Positions 7,987 through 18,312 of a stretch of 64,000 nucleotides of DNA are shown one piece after another. The notes beneath the pieces were generated by a model. The model saw only the letters and a program-made list of their open reading frames with translations, had not been told where the DNA came from and made no database searches. The position numbers were made by a program, and so were the translations under genes. The first letter of the stretch is position 1. Each line of letters begins with the position of its first letter. The stretch covers positions 992,001-1,056,000 of the forward strand of contig NZ_JAENXS010000002.1 in NCBI RefSeq assembly GCF_016612535.1, given 5' to 3'. The DNA is from Bradyrhizobium diazoefficiens (GTDB lineage: Bacteria > Pseudomonadota > Alphaproteobacteria > Rhizobiales > Xanthobacteraceae).

Positions 7987-8757
7987 ATGAAGATTGCGAC
8001 ATTCAACATCAACAACATCAACCGCCGCCTGCCCAATCTTCTGGCATGGATGCGCGCGGCCAAGCCTGATGTCGTCGCGCTCCAGGAGTTGAAGGCAAGT
8101 GATGGCGAATTTCCGGCAGCCGCGATCGAAAAGGCCGGCTACGGCGCAGTCTGGCGTGGACAGAAGACCTGGAACGGCGTCGCCATCCTCGCCCGCAACG
8201 CCGAACCCGTGCTGACGCGCGATCGGCTGCCGGGAAGGCCCGACGACCACGAGGCGCGCTACCTCGAGGCCGCTGTGCGCGGCGTCATCGTCACCAGCAT
8301 CTACCTGCCGAACGGCAATCCGCAGCCGGGGCCTAAGTTCGACACCAAGCTCGACTGGTTCGCGCGGCTGAAGCGCCACGCCAAAACCTTCGTCAAGCAG
8401 GATCTGCCCGTCGTGCTCGCCGGCGACTACAACGTTGCGCCGACGGAGATCGACATCTACCCGACGCGCTCATGGGACAAGGATGCGCTGATCCAGCCGA
8501 AGAGCCGAGCCGCTTTTGCATCTCTTGTCGAACAAGGCTGGTGCGATGCGATCCGAGAAATGCACCCGGAGCAGCGCATCTACACGTTCTGGGATTACAA
8601 GCGGAACCGCTGGCCGCGCGACGCGGGCTTGCGGCTCGATCATCTCCTGCTGAGCCCTGCGCTGGTCTCGCGCCTGGCAAAAGCCGGCGTCGACAAGAAG
8701 GTCCGCGGCGAGGATGGCGCCAGCGATCACGCGCCGGCGTGGGTGGTGCTGCGGTAG
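7987..8757 (+). CDS. xth: Exodeoxyribonuclease III / AP endonuclease
   Basis: The 256-residue product belongs to the exonuclease III family, which cuts at abasic sites and removes 3' blocks during base excision repair. Visible motifs are MKIATFNINNINRR, VVALQELKAS with the metal-binding Glu, AGDYNVAP, RLDHLLLSP, and the terminal catalytic His in SDHAPAWV. Its length matches the family. It is transcribed divergently from the cysteine-rich protein gene, only 40 bases away. Confidence 0.94.
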   Translation: MKIATFNINNINRRLPNLLAWMRAAKPDVVALQELKASDGEFPAAAIEKAGYGAVWRGQKTWNGVAILARNAEPVLTRDRLPGRPDDHEARYLEAAVRGVIVTSIYLPNGNPQPGPKFDTKLDWFARLKRHAKTFVKQDLPVVLAGDYNVAPTEIDIYPTRSWDKDALIQPKSRAAFASLVEQGWCDAIREMHPEQRIYTFWDYKRNRWPRDAGLRLDHLLLSPALVSRLAKAGVDKKVRGEDGASDHAPAWVVLR

Positions 8758-8783
8758 ATCAATGCGCGTCACGCCGTACCGCT

Positions 8784-9152
8784 TCACCACAGATTTTTGC
8801 CGTCGATCAGGTTCACCGGCACGGCCTCGAGATCGAAATCGTCGAACAGGCGCGCATTCACCCCAATCTTGGGATTGTCGAAATCGGGCTTGCCGGTCGA
8901 CCAGTCCGGCGACTCGGAATAGGTGCCGCAGCCGCAGCTTGCGCAGAAATGATGTTTGACCGTGCGGCTGCCCCAGAGATAGGTCGCGACGTTGTCGGCG
9001 GGCGACAGCAGGCGGAACTGCGCCGGCGTATAGTAGGCCCACAGCGCGCCGCGCTTGGCACAGAACGAGCAGGTACAGCGCGTCACGCTCGCGGGCGCCT
9101 CTATCACCTCGAACACCGTTTCACCGCAATGACAGCTTGCCTCGATCGGCAT
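8784..9152 (-). CDS. GFA/CENP-V domain protein (zinc-binding)
   Basis: The 122-residue protein fits the glutathione-dependent formaldehyde-activating (GFA) fold. Zinc ligands are visible as CHCG (C7, C9) and CTCSFC (C26, C28, C31), with a further FCASCGCG cluster later. Most members have no proven substrate, and formaldehyde activation should not be assumed. It converges with xth, leaving 26 bases between the stops. Confidence 0.82.
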   Translation of the reverse strand: MPIEASCHCGETVFEVIEAPASVTRCTCSFCAKRGALWAYYTPAQFRLLSPADNVATYLWGSRTVKHHFCASCGCGTYSESPDWSTGKPDFDNPKIGVNARLFDDFDLEAVPVNLIDGKNLW

Positions 9153-9229
9153 GACCCGCTCTCCATTTTGTCAGGAGATGGTCGTAGCCGGGCCCTGCTG
9201 CCAACATGCTGTCAGCAGCGCGGCGCTCA

Positions 9230-9348
9230 AACAAAACATGAAAACAACCCCATGCACAGTAGCCGCCGCCCCCGCGCACTCAATAATTTGCGCTTATTCC
9301 GAAATTCGATTTGACTCGTCGGGCAAAACACCGGCAGGATGTCATCAT
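9230..9348. repeat. Dispersed intergenic repeat, family A, copy 1
   Basis: Two blocks match the copy at 54390-54537. Block one is the GAAAACAACCCCATGCACAG run near 9240-9265, and block two spans 9307-9348 around GTCGGGCAAAACACCGGCA. The intervening spacer differs in length (about 42 against about 70 bases). No ORF is shared. The right block overlaps the longest possible N-terminus of the next gene, an argument against that start. Confidence 0.75.
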
Positions 9349-9425
9349 GGACGAACTCCCCGTACGCTGCGAGCAGCGGGCACTCATCGGGGCTCCGTCA
9401 TTCCCCGATTCCCGGAGCCCTGTCC

Positions 9426-10151
9426 TTGGCCTTTCTCTTCGTCCTCGGCGTCGGCCTGATCGCAGGCACCATTTCCGGCATCGTCGGCACCGGCTCGTCG
9501 ATCATGTTGATGCCGGTGCTGGTCTATGCCTATGGACCGAAGCAGGCCGTGCCAATCATGGCGGTCGCTTCCGTGATGGCGAATTTTTCCAGGATTTTGG
9601 CCTGGTGGCGAGAGGTCGACTGGCGGGCCTGCGTGGCCTATTCGGTCACGGGCATTCCAGCCGCGGTGCTGGGCGCACGGACGCTATTGGCGCTGCCCTC
9701 GCACGCCGTCGATCTCGCCATCGGCATCTTCCTGATCGCGATGGTGCCGGTGCGGCACTGGCTCGCGCGGCACGACCTCGAGGCCAATCTCTGGCATCTC
9801 GCGATCGGCGGCGCGATCATCGGCTATCTCACCGGCATCGTGGTCTCGACCGGCCCGCTCAGCGTGCCGTTGTTCCTGTTCTACGGCCTGAGCAAAGGCG
9901 CCTTCCTCGCGACCGAGGCGGCCTCTTCGCTCGGCCTCTACTTCGCGAAATCGGTGACGTTCGAACGCTTCGGCGCACTGACGCAGGATGTCTTCATCAA
10001 GGGCCTGATCGCAGGCTCCTCGCTGATGGCCGGCGCTTTCGTCGCCAAGCGCTTCGTGCTGCACCTGAAACCGGAGATGTTCCGCCTGGTGATGGATGCG
10101 ATCATGGTCGCGGCCGGTCTCTCCATGCTCTGGAACGCAACGCAGCCGTAA
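9426..10151 (+). CDS. TauE/SafE-type membrane permease
   Basis: This multi-span integral membrane protein belongs to the TauE/SafE (sulphite/organosulphur exporter) family. The first conserved span, GVGLIAGTISGIVGTGSS, is the typical N-terminal repeat motif, and a matching repeat starts near AIGGAIIGYLTGIVVSTGP. An upstream ATG at 9339 is in frame, but its first codons lie inside dispersed repeat A. TTG at 9426 has GGAG at 9413-9416 and begins at the first conserved span, so it is preferred, giving 241 residues. The substrate cannot be read from sequence. Confidence 0.8.
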   Translation: MAFLFVLGVGLIAGTISGIVGTGSSIMLMPVLVYAYGPKQAVPIMAVASVMANFSRILAWWREVDWRACVAYSVTGIPAAVLGARTLLALPSHAVDLAIGIFLIAMVPVRHWLARHDLEANLWHLAIGGAIIGYLTGIVVSTGPLSVPLFLFYGLSKGAFLATEAASSLGLYFAKSVTFERFGALTQDVFIKGLIAGSSLMAGAFVAKRFVLHLKPEMFRLVMDAIMVAAGLSMLWNATQP

Positions 10152-10218
10152 GCCTTCCGCGCCGTGCCGGAACGAAACCCCAGAGCGCAACGTTGCTGCG
10201 AGCAAACTCGAGGGGGTC

Positions 10219-10500
10219 GTGCCGCGCTATCATTTCGATCTGGTGGATTCCAAGACCGTGAGGGACGAAGGGGGCGCCGAGCTGCCGGACGATATTCAGG
10301 CGCTGGATCTTGCCGACGTGATTGCCGGGCGCCGGCGGCGCGGATCGTCCAGTGGCGTTTCTCTGGGATCGCTTTCAGGCGTCATCGGCATAATTTCCTC
10401 TCCCACAATGCGGGCCGATGTCGGGGGCGGCGAGCATACCGCGCTGTGCCGCCGTCAGCGCACGTCGGCGATGATTCCGGCCGCGCGCCGCGAGTGTTGA
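10219..10500 (+). pseudogene. DUF6894-like protein, truncated or frameshifted
   Basis: From GTG 10219 the first 36 residues (PRYHFDLVDSKTVRDEGG, then ELPDDIQALDLADVIA) match the start of the small DUF6894 proteins common in bradyrhizobia. After that the frame turns into Arg/Gly/Ser-rich sequence with no family resemblance, and no other frame clearly resumes the domain. It is best read as a decayed gene. Confidence 0.45.
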
Positions 10501-10763
10501 TCGACGATCACGAGATCATTCCCGGCGATGAGGTACTGATCGCCCCAGAAGCCATTCAGCACTTTGGCGACTTCCGGCGGCAGGTCGGCGACCTCTGTCT
10601 GGCGTGGCACCGACGTCCCGATCATCATCTCGAAATTGGGGCGATCCATCGTCGGGCCATGAGCAGAACGATTTGGCGGCCCCGGCTCCTCGCGCCAGGA
10701 TCGCAAGGATCCCAAGAAGGGAGGACGCGAGCGCGAAGTCCCGACGCCGGGATCTCCGACCAA
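10455..10763 (-). pseudogene. DUF1236-like C-terminal remnant
   Basis: The last 50 or so residues on this strand (TSVPRQTEVADLPPEVAKVL, then GNDLVIVDQHSRRAAGIIAD) resemble the C-terminal module of DUF1236 proteins: a short beta-rich unit ending in a VIVDP-x-SRR motif. The upstream half of the frame is not protein-like. A possible signal-like start (MGVMLIALATAAGDV) lies in another frame at about 10820. A frameshifted or 5'-deleted gene is the simplest reading. Confidence 0.35.
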
Positions 10764-10883
10764 CGACCGAAAATCTCACGTCTCCGGCGGCGGTGGCGAG
10801 CGCGATCAGCATCACACCCATGATGACCGCACCAGGAGCTGAGAAATGGCTGAGCGCGCGCCTCGTCCTTCGAGACGACCGCG

Positions 10884-11858
10884 TTAGCGGCGCACGCTGC
10901 AGACCTCGTTCTGGCCGGGGGAAAGCCCTGCGCTATGTTGCATGTCCAGAAAGCCCGCCTGCCATTTCTGTGCCATCGCAACGTCCGACAGGTCGAAGGA
11001 TTTCTCCGGCCCCGCCTCCTCGGCGCCGGGCCGATAGCTCAAAAGGTAGACCGTGTCGCTGCAGGTCAGGGCCTGGAGCTCGGCGCGGAGCCGGCGCGCT
11101 TCGAGGGCGTGGCGAAGCCGCTGAAAGGTCTGGTTGCCGAACGTCAGATCGCTCTTGCGCTCAGCTGCGGACTCGATCCCGTCGGGGACTTTGCCGTCCC
11201 GGGCATAGAGGTCGATGATATAGAGCCGCAGCGGGTTCGAAATCTCGAGCACAGGCTCAAACGGCGCGTTCAGCGAGAATCCACCATCGGCGAGCCATCT
11301 GCCGGCGACCTGCACGGGAGCAAACTCGGGGAGGAAACCGCAGCTGGCGAGGATGTGATCCATCTCTATTCGTTCAGACCGGGAATCGAACAAAGCGGCA
11401 TCGCCGCTTTCGACGTCCGTCGCACAAATGGTGATGCGGGGTTGGCCGGCGTTCAGACGCCCGAAGTCGATCAGGTACTGCAAACGCTCCCGGGTCGGGC
11501 CGAGATCGTAGAGTCCGCCGAAATGGGACGCTGGAATCGGCAGCCGGGGATGGAAGAAGCCGGCGTGACCCACAAGGCGCGTGTTGATCGAGCTCAGCCA
11601 GGCGAACAGATGACGGTTACCGTTCGGCGTCGCAATCGACCCGCTTGGCCCATGCCAATACCGCCGCAAGTTCGCGATGCGATCGACCGCCGCACTTCCC
11701 GCGATCAAGGCGGCCGTAATTGCGCCGGCCGACGAGCCGGCAACCCAGTCCACCTCGCCTCCGGCAGACGTGAAGGCCTCGAATGCACCGGCATGGTAGG
11801 CGCCAAGCCCGAGGCCGCCGGCGAAGACCATGGCGGTCAGGGACGGGTCATCGGCCAT
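10884..11858 (-). CDS. Patatin-like phospholipase family protein
   Basis: This is a serine lipid acyl hydrolase of the patatin fold with a Ser-Asp dyad. The nucleophile is S43 in GSSAG, the oxyanion-hole loop is GGLGLGAY near residues 14-21, and the catalytic Asp is in LADGGFSLNAP. ATG at 11858 (MADDPSLTAM) is preferred to the GTG two codons upstream because a GAGG site sits just before it, giving 324 residues. No signal peptide is visible, so the protein may be cytoplasmic. The true lipid substrate is unknown. Confidence 0.86.
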   Translation of the reverse strand: MADDPSLTAMVFAGGLGLGAYHAGAFEAFTSAGGEVDWVAGSSAGAITAALIAGSAAVDRIANLRRYWHGPSGSIATPNGNRHLFAWLSSINTRLVGHAGFFHPRLPIPASHFGGLYDLGPTRERLQYLIDFGRLNAGQPRITICATDVESGDAALFDSRSERIEMDHILASCGFLPEFAPVQVAGRWLADGGFSLNAPFEPVLEISNPLRLYIIDLYARDGKVPDGIESAAERKSDLTFGNQTFQRLRHALEARRLRAELQALTCSDTVYLLSYRPGAEEAGPEKSFDLSDVAMAQKWQAGFLDMQHSAGLSPGQNEVCSVRR

Positions 11859-11904
11859 GTCCACCTCGGATCCTCAGTCGGTCACACCGCGACGGCGGCA
11901 GCGA

Positions 11905-12141
11905 TTACCGGTATCCTCTCCAGCGGCGCGCATAGGCGTAACGCGGATTGATGCCGCAAAAGGCATTGGTTCCCGATGCGCTCGCCATGCACTGCCCGTA
12001 GCTGGCGAACTGACAATTGCCGGGATAGCCCCAAATGCGGCCCTGAAGGCAGTAGCGGTCTTGGGCGGCCGCAGGCGTGGACATGCCGAAGCTCGCCACG
12101 GCGATCGATACAACGGCGGCTGCAAAAATTGAACGTTTCAT
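11905..12141 (-). CDS. DUF3551 small exported protein
   Basis: The 78-residue protein has a signal peptide (cleavage after STPAAA-Q). Its mature part shows the DUF3551 pattern: YCLQGRIWGYPGNCQF, SYGQCMAS and AFCGINP, with four cysteines. The family is abundant in bradyrhizobia and has no assigned function. The mature protein is predicted to be periplasmic or secreted. It lies head-to-head with radA. Confidence 0.8.
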   Translation of the reverse strand: MKRSIFAAAVVSIAVASFGMSTPAAAQDRYCLQGRIWGYPGNCQFASYGQCMASASGTNAFCGINPRYAYARRWRGYR

Positions 12142-12259
12142 GAGAGGCTCCAGATTTCGATATTGAACGCAGGTTTGGAAGCGGCGTTCCTAAGGCGGGC
12201 CCTCGCGCCCCTCCATTCCATGCTATGAGCACAGTCGATCTCCTCGACTCGCTGTCCCC

Positions 12260-13708
<1,449 letters not shown>

Positions 13709-13876
13709 CTGGAGGTGACGTCAAGCGTCCCCACCGCTATACAGCCGTCACAATAGCAGCATGGGATTGCGTGGTTGCGGCCTTGCCGGGAACGTCGTCT
13801 GGCCTTCAGTTAGGGCGGCGGCCAAACACCGATTCGCTGAGCACCCTTTGAGAGTACGAGCGGACCAGACCAGCCG

Positions 13877-14506
13877 ATGCCAGTAACACTCCTCGACCTG
13901 ATCCTGCTCGGTGTGATGCTGATCTCGGGCCTGCTCGCCATGGTCCGCGGCTTCATGCGCGAAATCCTCTCGATCGCCGCCTGGGGCACGGCCGCGATCG
14001 TGACGCTGTACTCCTTCTCCAAGCTGCTGCCGACCGCCAAGACCTATTTCAACAACGACACCGTTGCGAGCGTGGTCGTGGTCGCCGGTGTGTTCGTCGG
14101 TACCCTGGTCGTGGTCTCCGTGATCACGGTCCGGATCTCCGACATGATCCTGGATTCGCGCATCGGGGCGCTGGACCGCACCCTCGGCTTCCTGTTCGGG
14201 CTGGCACGCGGGCTTTTGATCGTCGTGGTCGCCTTCCTGTTCTTCACCTGGCTGGTGCCGGACAAGCAGCGCCCGGACTGGGTCACGGGAGCCAAGTCCC
14301 GCGTGGTGCTCCAGGGAACCGGGGATTGGCTGATGTCCCTCTTGCCGGATGACCCCGAGAACACCATCTTGAAGAGATTCAAGAAAAACAAACCAGATGA
14401 TGATCAAGCTGACACCGAGCAGCAGCCTTCGGGCAGTGGCGACGGCTACAGCAAACCGGCTCGTGACAGCCTGAAGAAGCTGATCGAGAAACCTGCGGCG
14501 CGTTGA
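13877..14506 (+). CDS. cvpA: CvpA family membrane protein
   Basis: This 209-residue integral membrane protein has about four hydrophobic spans (LDLILLGVMLISGLLAMV onward) and a hydrophilic C-terminal tail. It sits 28 bases upstream of purF, the classic CvpA-PurF arrangement. Family members are linked to colicin V production, envelope stress and bile resistance in enterics; the molecular role is unclear. Position and topology together make the call firm. Confidence 0.88.
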   Translation: MPVTLLDLILLGVMLISGLLAMVRGFMREILSIAAWGTAAIVTLYSFSKLLPTAKTYFNNDTVASVVVVAGVFVGTLVVVSVITVRISDMILDSRIGALDRTLGFLFGLARGLLIVVVAFLFFTWLVPDKQRPDWVTGAKSRVVLQGTGDWLMSLLPDDPENTILKRFKKNKPDDDQADTEQQPSGSGDGYSKPARDSLKKLIEKPAAR

Positions 14507-14534
14507 TTGAACCCTGAAAAGAGGCGCGGACGAG

Positions 14535-16046
14535 ATGCGACACCCCGACCAGGACGCCCAATTTGATCTCGATACCGGCCCAGCCGCGCTAGAGCTTCAG
14601 GACGACCTGGAGGGAGATACGCTGCGCGAGGAATGCGGCGTGTTCGGCATCTACGGACACCCGGACGCAGCCGCCATCACGGCGCTTGGTCTTCACGCCC
14701 TTCAGCACCGCGGCCAGGAAGCCGCAGGCATCGTCTCTTACGACGGCAGCCGCTTTCACTCAGAGCGCCGTCTCGGCCTCGTCGGCGACACCTTCTCCCG
14801 CCGTGAAGTGATCGACCGCCTGCCCGGCAACATGGCGGTCGGCCATGTCCGTTATTCCACCACCGGCGCAACCATCCTGCGCAACGTGCAGCCGCTGTTC
14901 GCCGAGCTCAACGCCGGCGGCCTCGCAGTCGCCCATAACGGCAACCTCACCAACGGCCTGACGCTGCGCCGCGAGCTCGTCAAGCACGGCGCGATGATGC
15001 AGTCGACCACCGACACCGAGGTGATCCTGCATCTGGTCGCCCGCTCCAGGCGCGCCCGCTTCATCGAGCGCTATATCGACGCGCTGCGCGAGATCGAAGG
15101 CGCCTACGCGCTGGTCTCGCTCACCAACAAGAAGCTGGTCGGCGCGCGCGACCCCCGCGGTATCCGCCCGCTGGTGCTCGGCGACCTCGACGGCTGCCCG
15201 ATCCTGACGTCCGAGACTTGCGCCCTCGACATCATCGGCGCGCGCTTCGTGCGTGACATCGAGCCCGGCGAAGTTATCGTGTTCGACGAGAATGGCCAGG
15301 ACATCCACAAGCCGTTCCCGCCGATCGCGCCGCGGCCCTGCATCTTCGAGTACATCTACTTCTCCCGTCCGGACTCCATCGTCCACGGACGTTCTGTCTA
15401 TGAAGTGCGCAAGGCCTTCGGCGCGCAGCTCGCCAGGGAGAGTCACGTGCCGGTCGACGTCGTGGTGCCGGTGCCGGATTCCGGCGTGCCCGCAGCGGTC
15501 GGCTACAGCCAGCATTCCGGCATACCGTTCGAGCTCGGCATCATCCGCAACCACTATGTCGGCCGCACCTTCATCCAGCCGACGCAGGCGATCCGCGAAT
15601 CCGGCGTGCGCATGAAGCATTCGGCCAACCGCGCCGCGATCGAAGGCAAGCGCATCATCCTGATCGACGACTCGCTGGTGCGCGGCACCACCTCGAGAAA
15701 AATCGTGCGCATGATGCGCGATGCCGGCGCGAAGGAAGTGCATTTCCGTCTCGCTTCGCCCCCGATCGTCTATCCCGATTATTACGGCATCGACCTGCCC
15801 GATCGTGGTGGCCTGCTGGCTGCAACGCATTCGCTGGAGGAGATGCGTGAGCTCATCGGCGCCGACTCGCTCGCGTTCCTGTCGATCGACGGCATGTACC
15901 GTGCCATGGGCGAGCCCGGCCGCGACCCGGCCAATCCGAAATTCTCCGATCACTGCTTCACCGGGGCCTATCCGACCCACCTCACCGACCAGACCCAGAC
16001 CGAGCCGCAACCGCGGCAATTGTCGCTGCTGGCGGAGGCGAGCTAA
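14535..16046 (+). CDS. purF: Amidophosphoribosyltransferase
   Basis: PurF catalyses the first committed step of purine synthesis, making phosphoribosylamine from PRPP and glutamine. The N-terminal nucleophile Cys (C34, in REECGVFGIYG) follows a propeptide that has to be removed. LQHRGQEAAGI belongs to the glutaminase domain. The PRPP-binding loop is IILIDDSLVRGTTS, and VVVPVPDSGVPAAVGYS precedes it. The length of 503 residues is normal. A 26-base palindrome follows the stop and may end transcription. Confidence 0.96.
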   Translation: MRHPDQDAQFDLDTGPAALELQDDLEGDTLREECGVFGIYGHPDAAAITALGLHALQHRGQEAAGIVSYDGSRFHSERRLGLVGDTFSRREVIDRLPGNMAVGHVRYSTTGATILRNVQPLFAELNAGGLAVAHNGNLTNGLTLRRELVKHGAMMQSTTDTEVILHLVARSRRARFIERYIDALREIEGAYALVSLTNKKLVGARDPRGIRPLVLGDLDGCPILTSETCALDIIGARFVRDIEPGEVIVFDENGQDIHKPFPPIAPRPCIFEYIYFSRPDSIVHGRSVYEVRKAFGAQLARESHVPVDVVVPVPDSGVPAAVGYSQHSGIPFELGIIRNHYVGRTFIQPTQAIRESGVRMKHSANRAAIEGKRIILIDDSLVRGTTSRKIVRMMRDAGAKEVHFRLASPPIVYPDYYGIDLPDRGGLLAATHSLEEMRELIGADSLAFLSIDGMYRAMGEPGRDPANPKFSDHCFTGAYPTHLTDQTQTEPQPRQLSLLAEAS

Positions 16047-16050
16047 ATTG

Positions 16051-16076
16051 GTCGTCCCGGCCTAGGCCGGGACGAC
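16051..16076. terminator. Perfect 26-bp palindrome after purF (terminator or REP unit)
   Basis: The stretch is exactly self-complementary around CCTAGG, with 13-base arms starting GTCGTCCCGGCCT. It lies five bases after the purF stop and just before the SDR start, and no T-run follows. Similar GTCCCGGCC palindromes are common intergenic repeats in bradyrhizobia (recalled, not searched), so it may be a REP unit as well as a transcript end. Confidence 0.6.
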
Positions 16077-16094
16077 GATGAATAGAACCTTCCG

Positions 16095-16838
16095 ATGACA
16101 TCTCCCCTCGCTGACCGTATCGCTCTCGTCACCGGCGCCTCGCGCGGCATCGGTTTTGCCACGGCCCTCGCGCTGGCGAAGGCCGGTGCGCATATCGTCG
16201 CGACCGCGCGCACGCAGGGCGGCCTCGAGGAGCTCGACGACGAGATCCGCAAAGTGGGCGGCAGTAACGCTACGCTGGTCCCGCTCAACCTCACGGATTC
16301 CGATGGCATCGCACGGCTTGGGGCAGGCCTGCACGAGCGCTACGGCAAGCTCGACATCCTCGTCGGCAATGCCGGCGTGCTCGGCCCCTCCTCGCCGGTC
16401 GGCCATATCGAGCTCAAGACGTTCAACGATGTCATGGCCGTCAATGTCTCCGCGAACTTTCAGCTGATCCGCTGCATGGAGCCGCTGCTGAAGAAGTCCG
16501 ACGCCGGCCGCGCCGTGTTCATCACCTCGGGCGCCGCCAACAAGGCGACCGCCTATGTCAGCCCCTACGCCGCCTCCAAGGCCGCGCTGGAGACGTTGGC
16601 GCGCGCCTGGGCACAGGAAACCGCGAACACACCCCTGCGCGTCAACCTGTTCAACCCAGGCCCGATCCGCACCCGCATGCGCGCCACCCTGATGCCGGGC
16701 GAGGATCCGGCGACGCTGGAGACGCCCGAGCAGGTCGCCGAATTCATCGTCCCGATGTGCGGGCCAGACTGGACCGAGACCGGCAGATTCTACGATTACA
16801 GGACGCGCAGCCTGTTGAGCTTCCGCTCGCCGGCCTGA
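16095..16838 (+). CDS. SDR family NAD(P)-dependent oxidoreductase
   Basis: This is a classical short-chain dehydrogenase of 247 residues. The dinucleotide-binding motif is TGASRGIG (residues 13-20), NAG lies within VGNAGVLGPSSP, the catalytic Ser is in FITSGAA, and the Tyr-Lys pair is YAASK. The substrate is not evident. Its place right after purF recurs in this group of bacteria as I recall, but no purine role is implied. Confidence 0.9.
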   Translation: MTSPLADRIALVTGASRGIGFATALALAKAGAHIVATARTQGGLEELDDEIRKVGGSNATLVPLNLTDSDGIARLGAGLHERYGKLDILVGNAGVLGPSSPVGHIELKTFNDVMAVNVSANFQLIRCMEPLLKKSDAGRAVFITSGAANKATAYVSPYAASKAALETLARAWAQETANTPLRVNLFNPGPIRTRMRATLMPGEDPATLETPEQVAEFIVPMCGPDWTETGRFYDYRTRSLLSFRSPA

Positions 16839-16865
16839 TTGCACCTCGGCCCAAAAGTTAACCGA

Positions 16866-16894
16866 CGGATGACGCTTCGACGCAGCGTCATCCG
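16866..16894. terminator. Stem-loop terminator candidate after the SDR gene
   Basis: CGGATGACGCT (16866-16876) pairs perfectly with AGCGTCATCCG (16884-16894) across a seven-base loop, just past the SDR stop. No long T-run follows, but a CTTTAAG stretch does. Confidence 0.6.
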
Positions 16895-16999
16895 GCTTTA
16901 AGCGCATTGCCGCAGACCGCGGGACACGGTAGAGCCATCAGCCGGAACAACGCTCCACAAGAGAGCCGCCCGCATATTTGACAATGGAGGAAACCTTTT

Positions 17000-18226
17000 A
17001 TGACGACGACGTTCGCGCGACGCTCTGCGGCCTTTCTGGCCTGCGCTGCCTTCGGTTTTGCAACATCTGCCTACGCTCAGGACAAGACCGCCACGATCGG
17101 CGTGCTCAACGACATGTCGAGCCTCTACGCCGATATCGGTGGCCCCAACTCGGTCGTCGCAGTCAAGATGGCGGTCGAGGATTCCGGCCTGCTCGCGAAG
17201 GGCTGGAAGATCGAGGTCATCAGCGGCGATCACCAGAACAAGCCGGATATCGGTGTCAACATCGCGCGGCAGTGGATCGACACCCAGAAGGTCGACATGA
17301 TCACCGACACGCCGAACTCCGGCGTGGCGCTGGCGGTCAGTAACGTCGCCAAGGAAAAGAACGTCGTCCTGCTCAACAATGGCGGCGCCAGCGCCGACCT
17401 GACCGGCAAGGCCTGCAACGCCAACACCATCTCCTACACTTATGACACCTACATGCTCGCCACCGGCACCGGCAAGGCGCTGACCAAGGCTGGCGGCGAT
17501 AGCTGGTTCTTCCTGACCGCCGACTATGCCTTTGGTGCGGCGCTCGAGCGCGACACCAGCGCGGTCGTCAAAGCGAACGGCGGCAAGGTGCTCGGCGGCG
17601 TCAAGCATCCGCTCAACACGTCGGACTTCTCGTCGTTCTTGCTCCAGGCGCAGAACTCCAAGGCGAAGATCGTCGGGCTTGCCAACGCCGGCGGCGACAC
17701 CACCAACGCGATCAAGCAGGCGGCCGAGTTCGGCATCGTCGAAGGCGGCCAGAAGCTCGCGGCGCTGCTGCTCTTCATCAACGACGTCCACTCGCTCGGC
17801 CTCAAGACCGCGCACGGCCTGACCTTCACAGAATCGTTTTATTGGGACCTGAACGACAACACCCGCGCCTGGTCCAAGCGTTTCCAGGAAAAGGTGACCA
17901 ACCACGCGATGCCGTCGATGACCCAGGCCGGCAACTATGCGGGCGTGCTGCATTACCTGAAGACGCTGGAAGCACTCGGCGGCAATCCGCATGACGGCGC
18001 CAAGGTCGTCGCGAAGATGAAGGAAATCCCGACCGACGACCCGCTGTTCGGCAAGGGCCCGCTGCGCGAGGACGGTCGGCGCATCATCCCGGCCTATCTA
18101 TTCGAGGTGAAGAAGCCGGAAGAATCGAAGGGACCGTGGGACTATTACAAGCTGGTCGCGACCATCCCGGCGGACGAAGCGGCCAAGCCGCTCAAGGACA
18201 GCGAGTGTCCGCTGGTGAAGAAGTAA
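17000..18226 (+). CDS. Branched-chain amino acid-type ABC transporter substrate-binding protein (orphan)
   Basis: The 408-residue periplasmic binding protein has a signal peptide (cleavage near TSAYA-QD) and a type I periplasmic binding (LivK-like) fold. GGAGGAA sits just upstream of the ATG. No permease or ATPase genes adjoin it, and an IS701 element follows. It is closely similar over its whole length to the binding protein of the liv operon at 31578-32801; shared segments include DHQNKPD, SGVALAV, YDTYMLA, ADYAFG and DVHSLGL. It may share that operon's membrane components. The ligand is unknown; relatives bind varied amides, amino acids or aromatic acids. Confidence 0.88.
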   Translation: MTTTFARRSAAFLACAAFGFATSAYAQDKTATIGVLNDMSSLYADIGGPNSVVAVKMAVEDSGLLAKGWKIEVISGDHQNKPDIGVNIARQWIDTQKVDMITDTPNSGVALAVSNVAKEKNVVLLNNGGASADLTGKACNANTISYTYDTYMLATGTGKALTKAGGDSWFFLTADYAFGAALERDTSAVVKANGGKVLGGVKHPLNTSDFSSFLLQAQNSKAKIVGLANAGGDTTNAIKQAAEFGIVEGGQKLAALLLFINDVHSLGLKTAHGLTFTESFYWDLNDNTRAWSKRFQEKVTNHAMPSMTQAGNYAGVLHYLKTLEALGGNPHDGAKVVAKMKEIPTDDPLFGKGPLREDGRRIIPAYLFEVKKPEESKGPWDYYKLVATIPADEAAKPLKDSECPLVKK

Positions 18227-18242
18227 GAAGAGGCCGCCGTAG

Positions 18243-18312
18243 GGTGGGTTAGCCGAAGGCGTAACCCACCGCTTCTCTCGCGACAACAGAGTGGCGGATT
18301 ACGCTTCGCTAA
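18243..18312. repeat. REP-type palindrome, left part, interrupted by IS701 element
   Basis: GGTGGGTTA (18243-18251) pairs with TAACCCACC (18262-18270). A second stem, GGCGGATTA at 18293-18301, should pair with TAATCCGCC, but that right arm is split: its TAA ends at 18312 and TCCGCC resumes at 19821 beyond the insertion. Confidence 0.75.
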
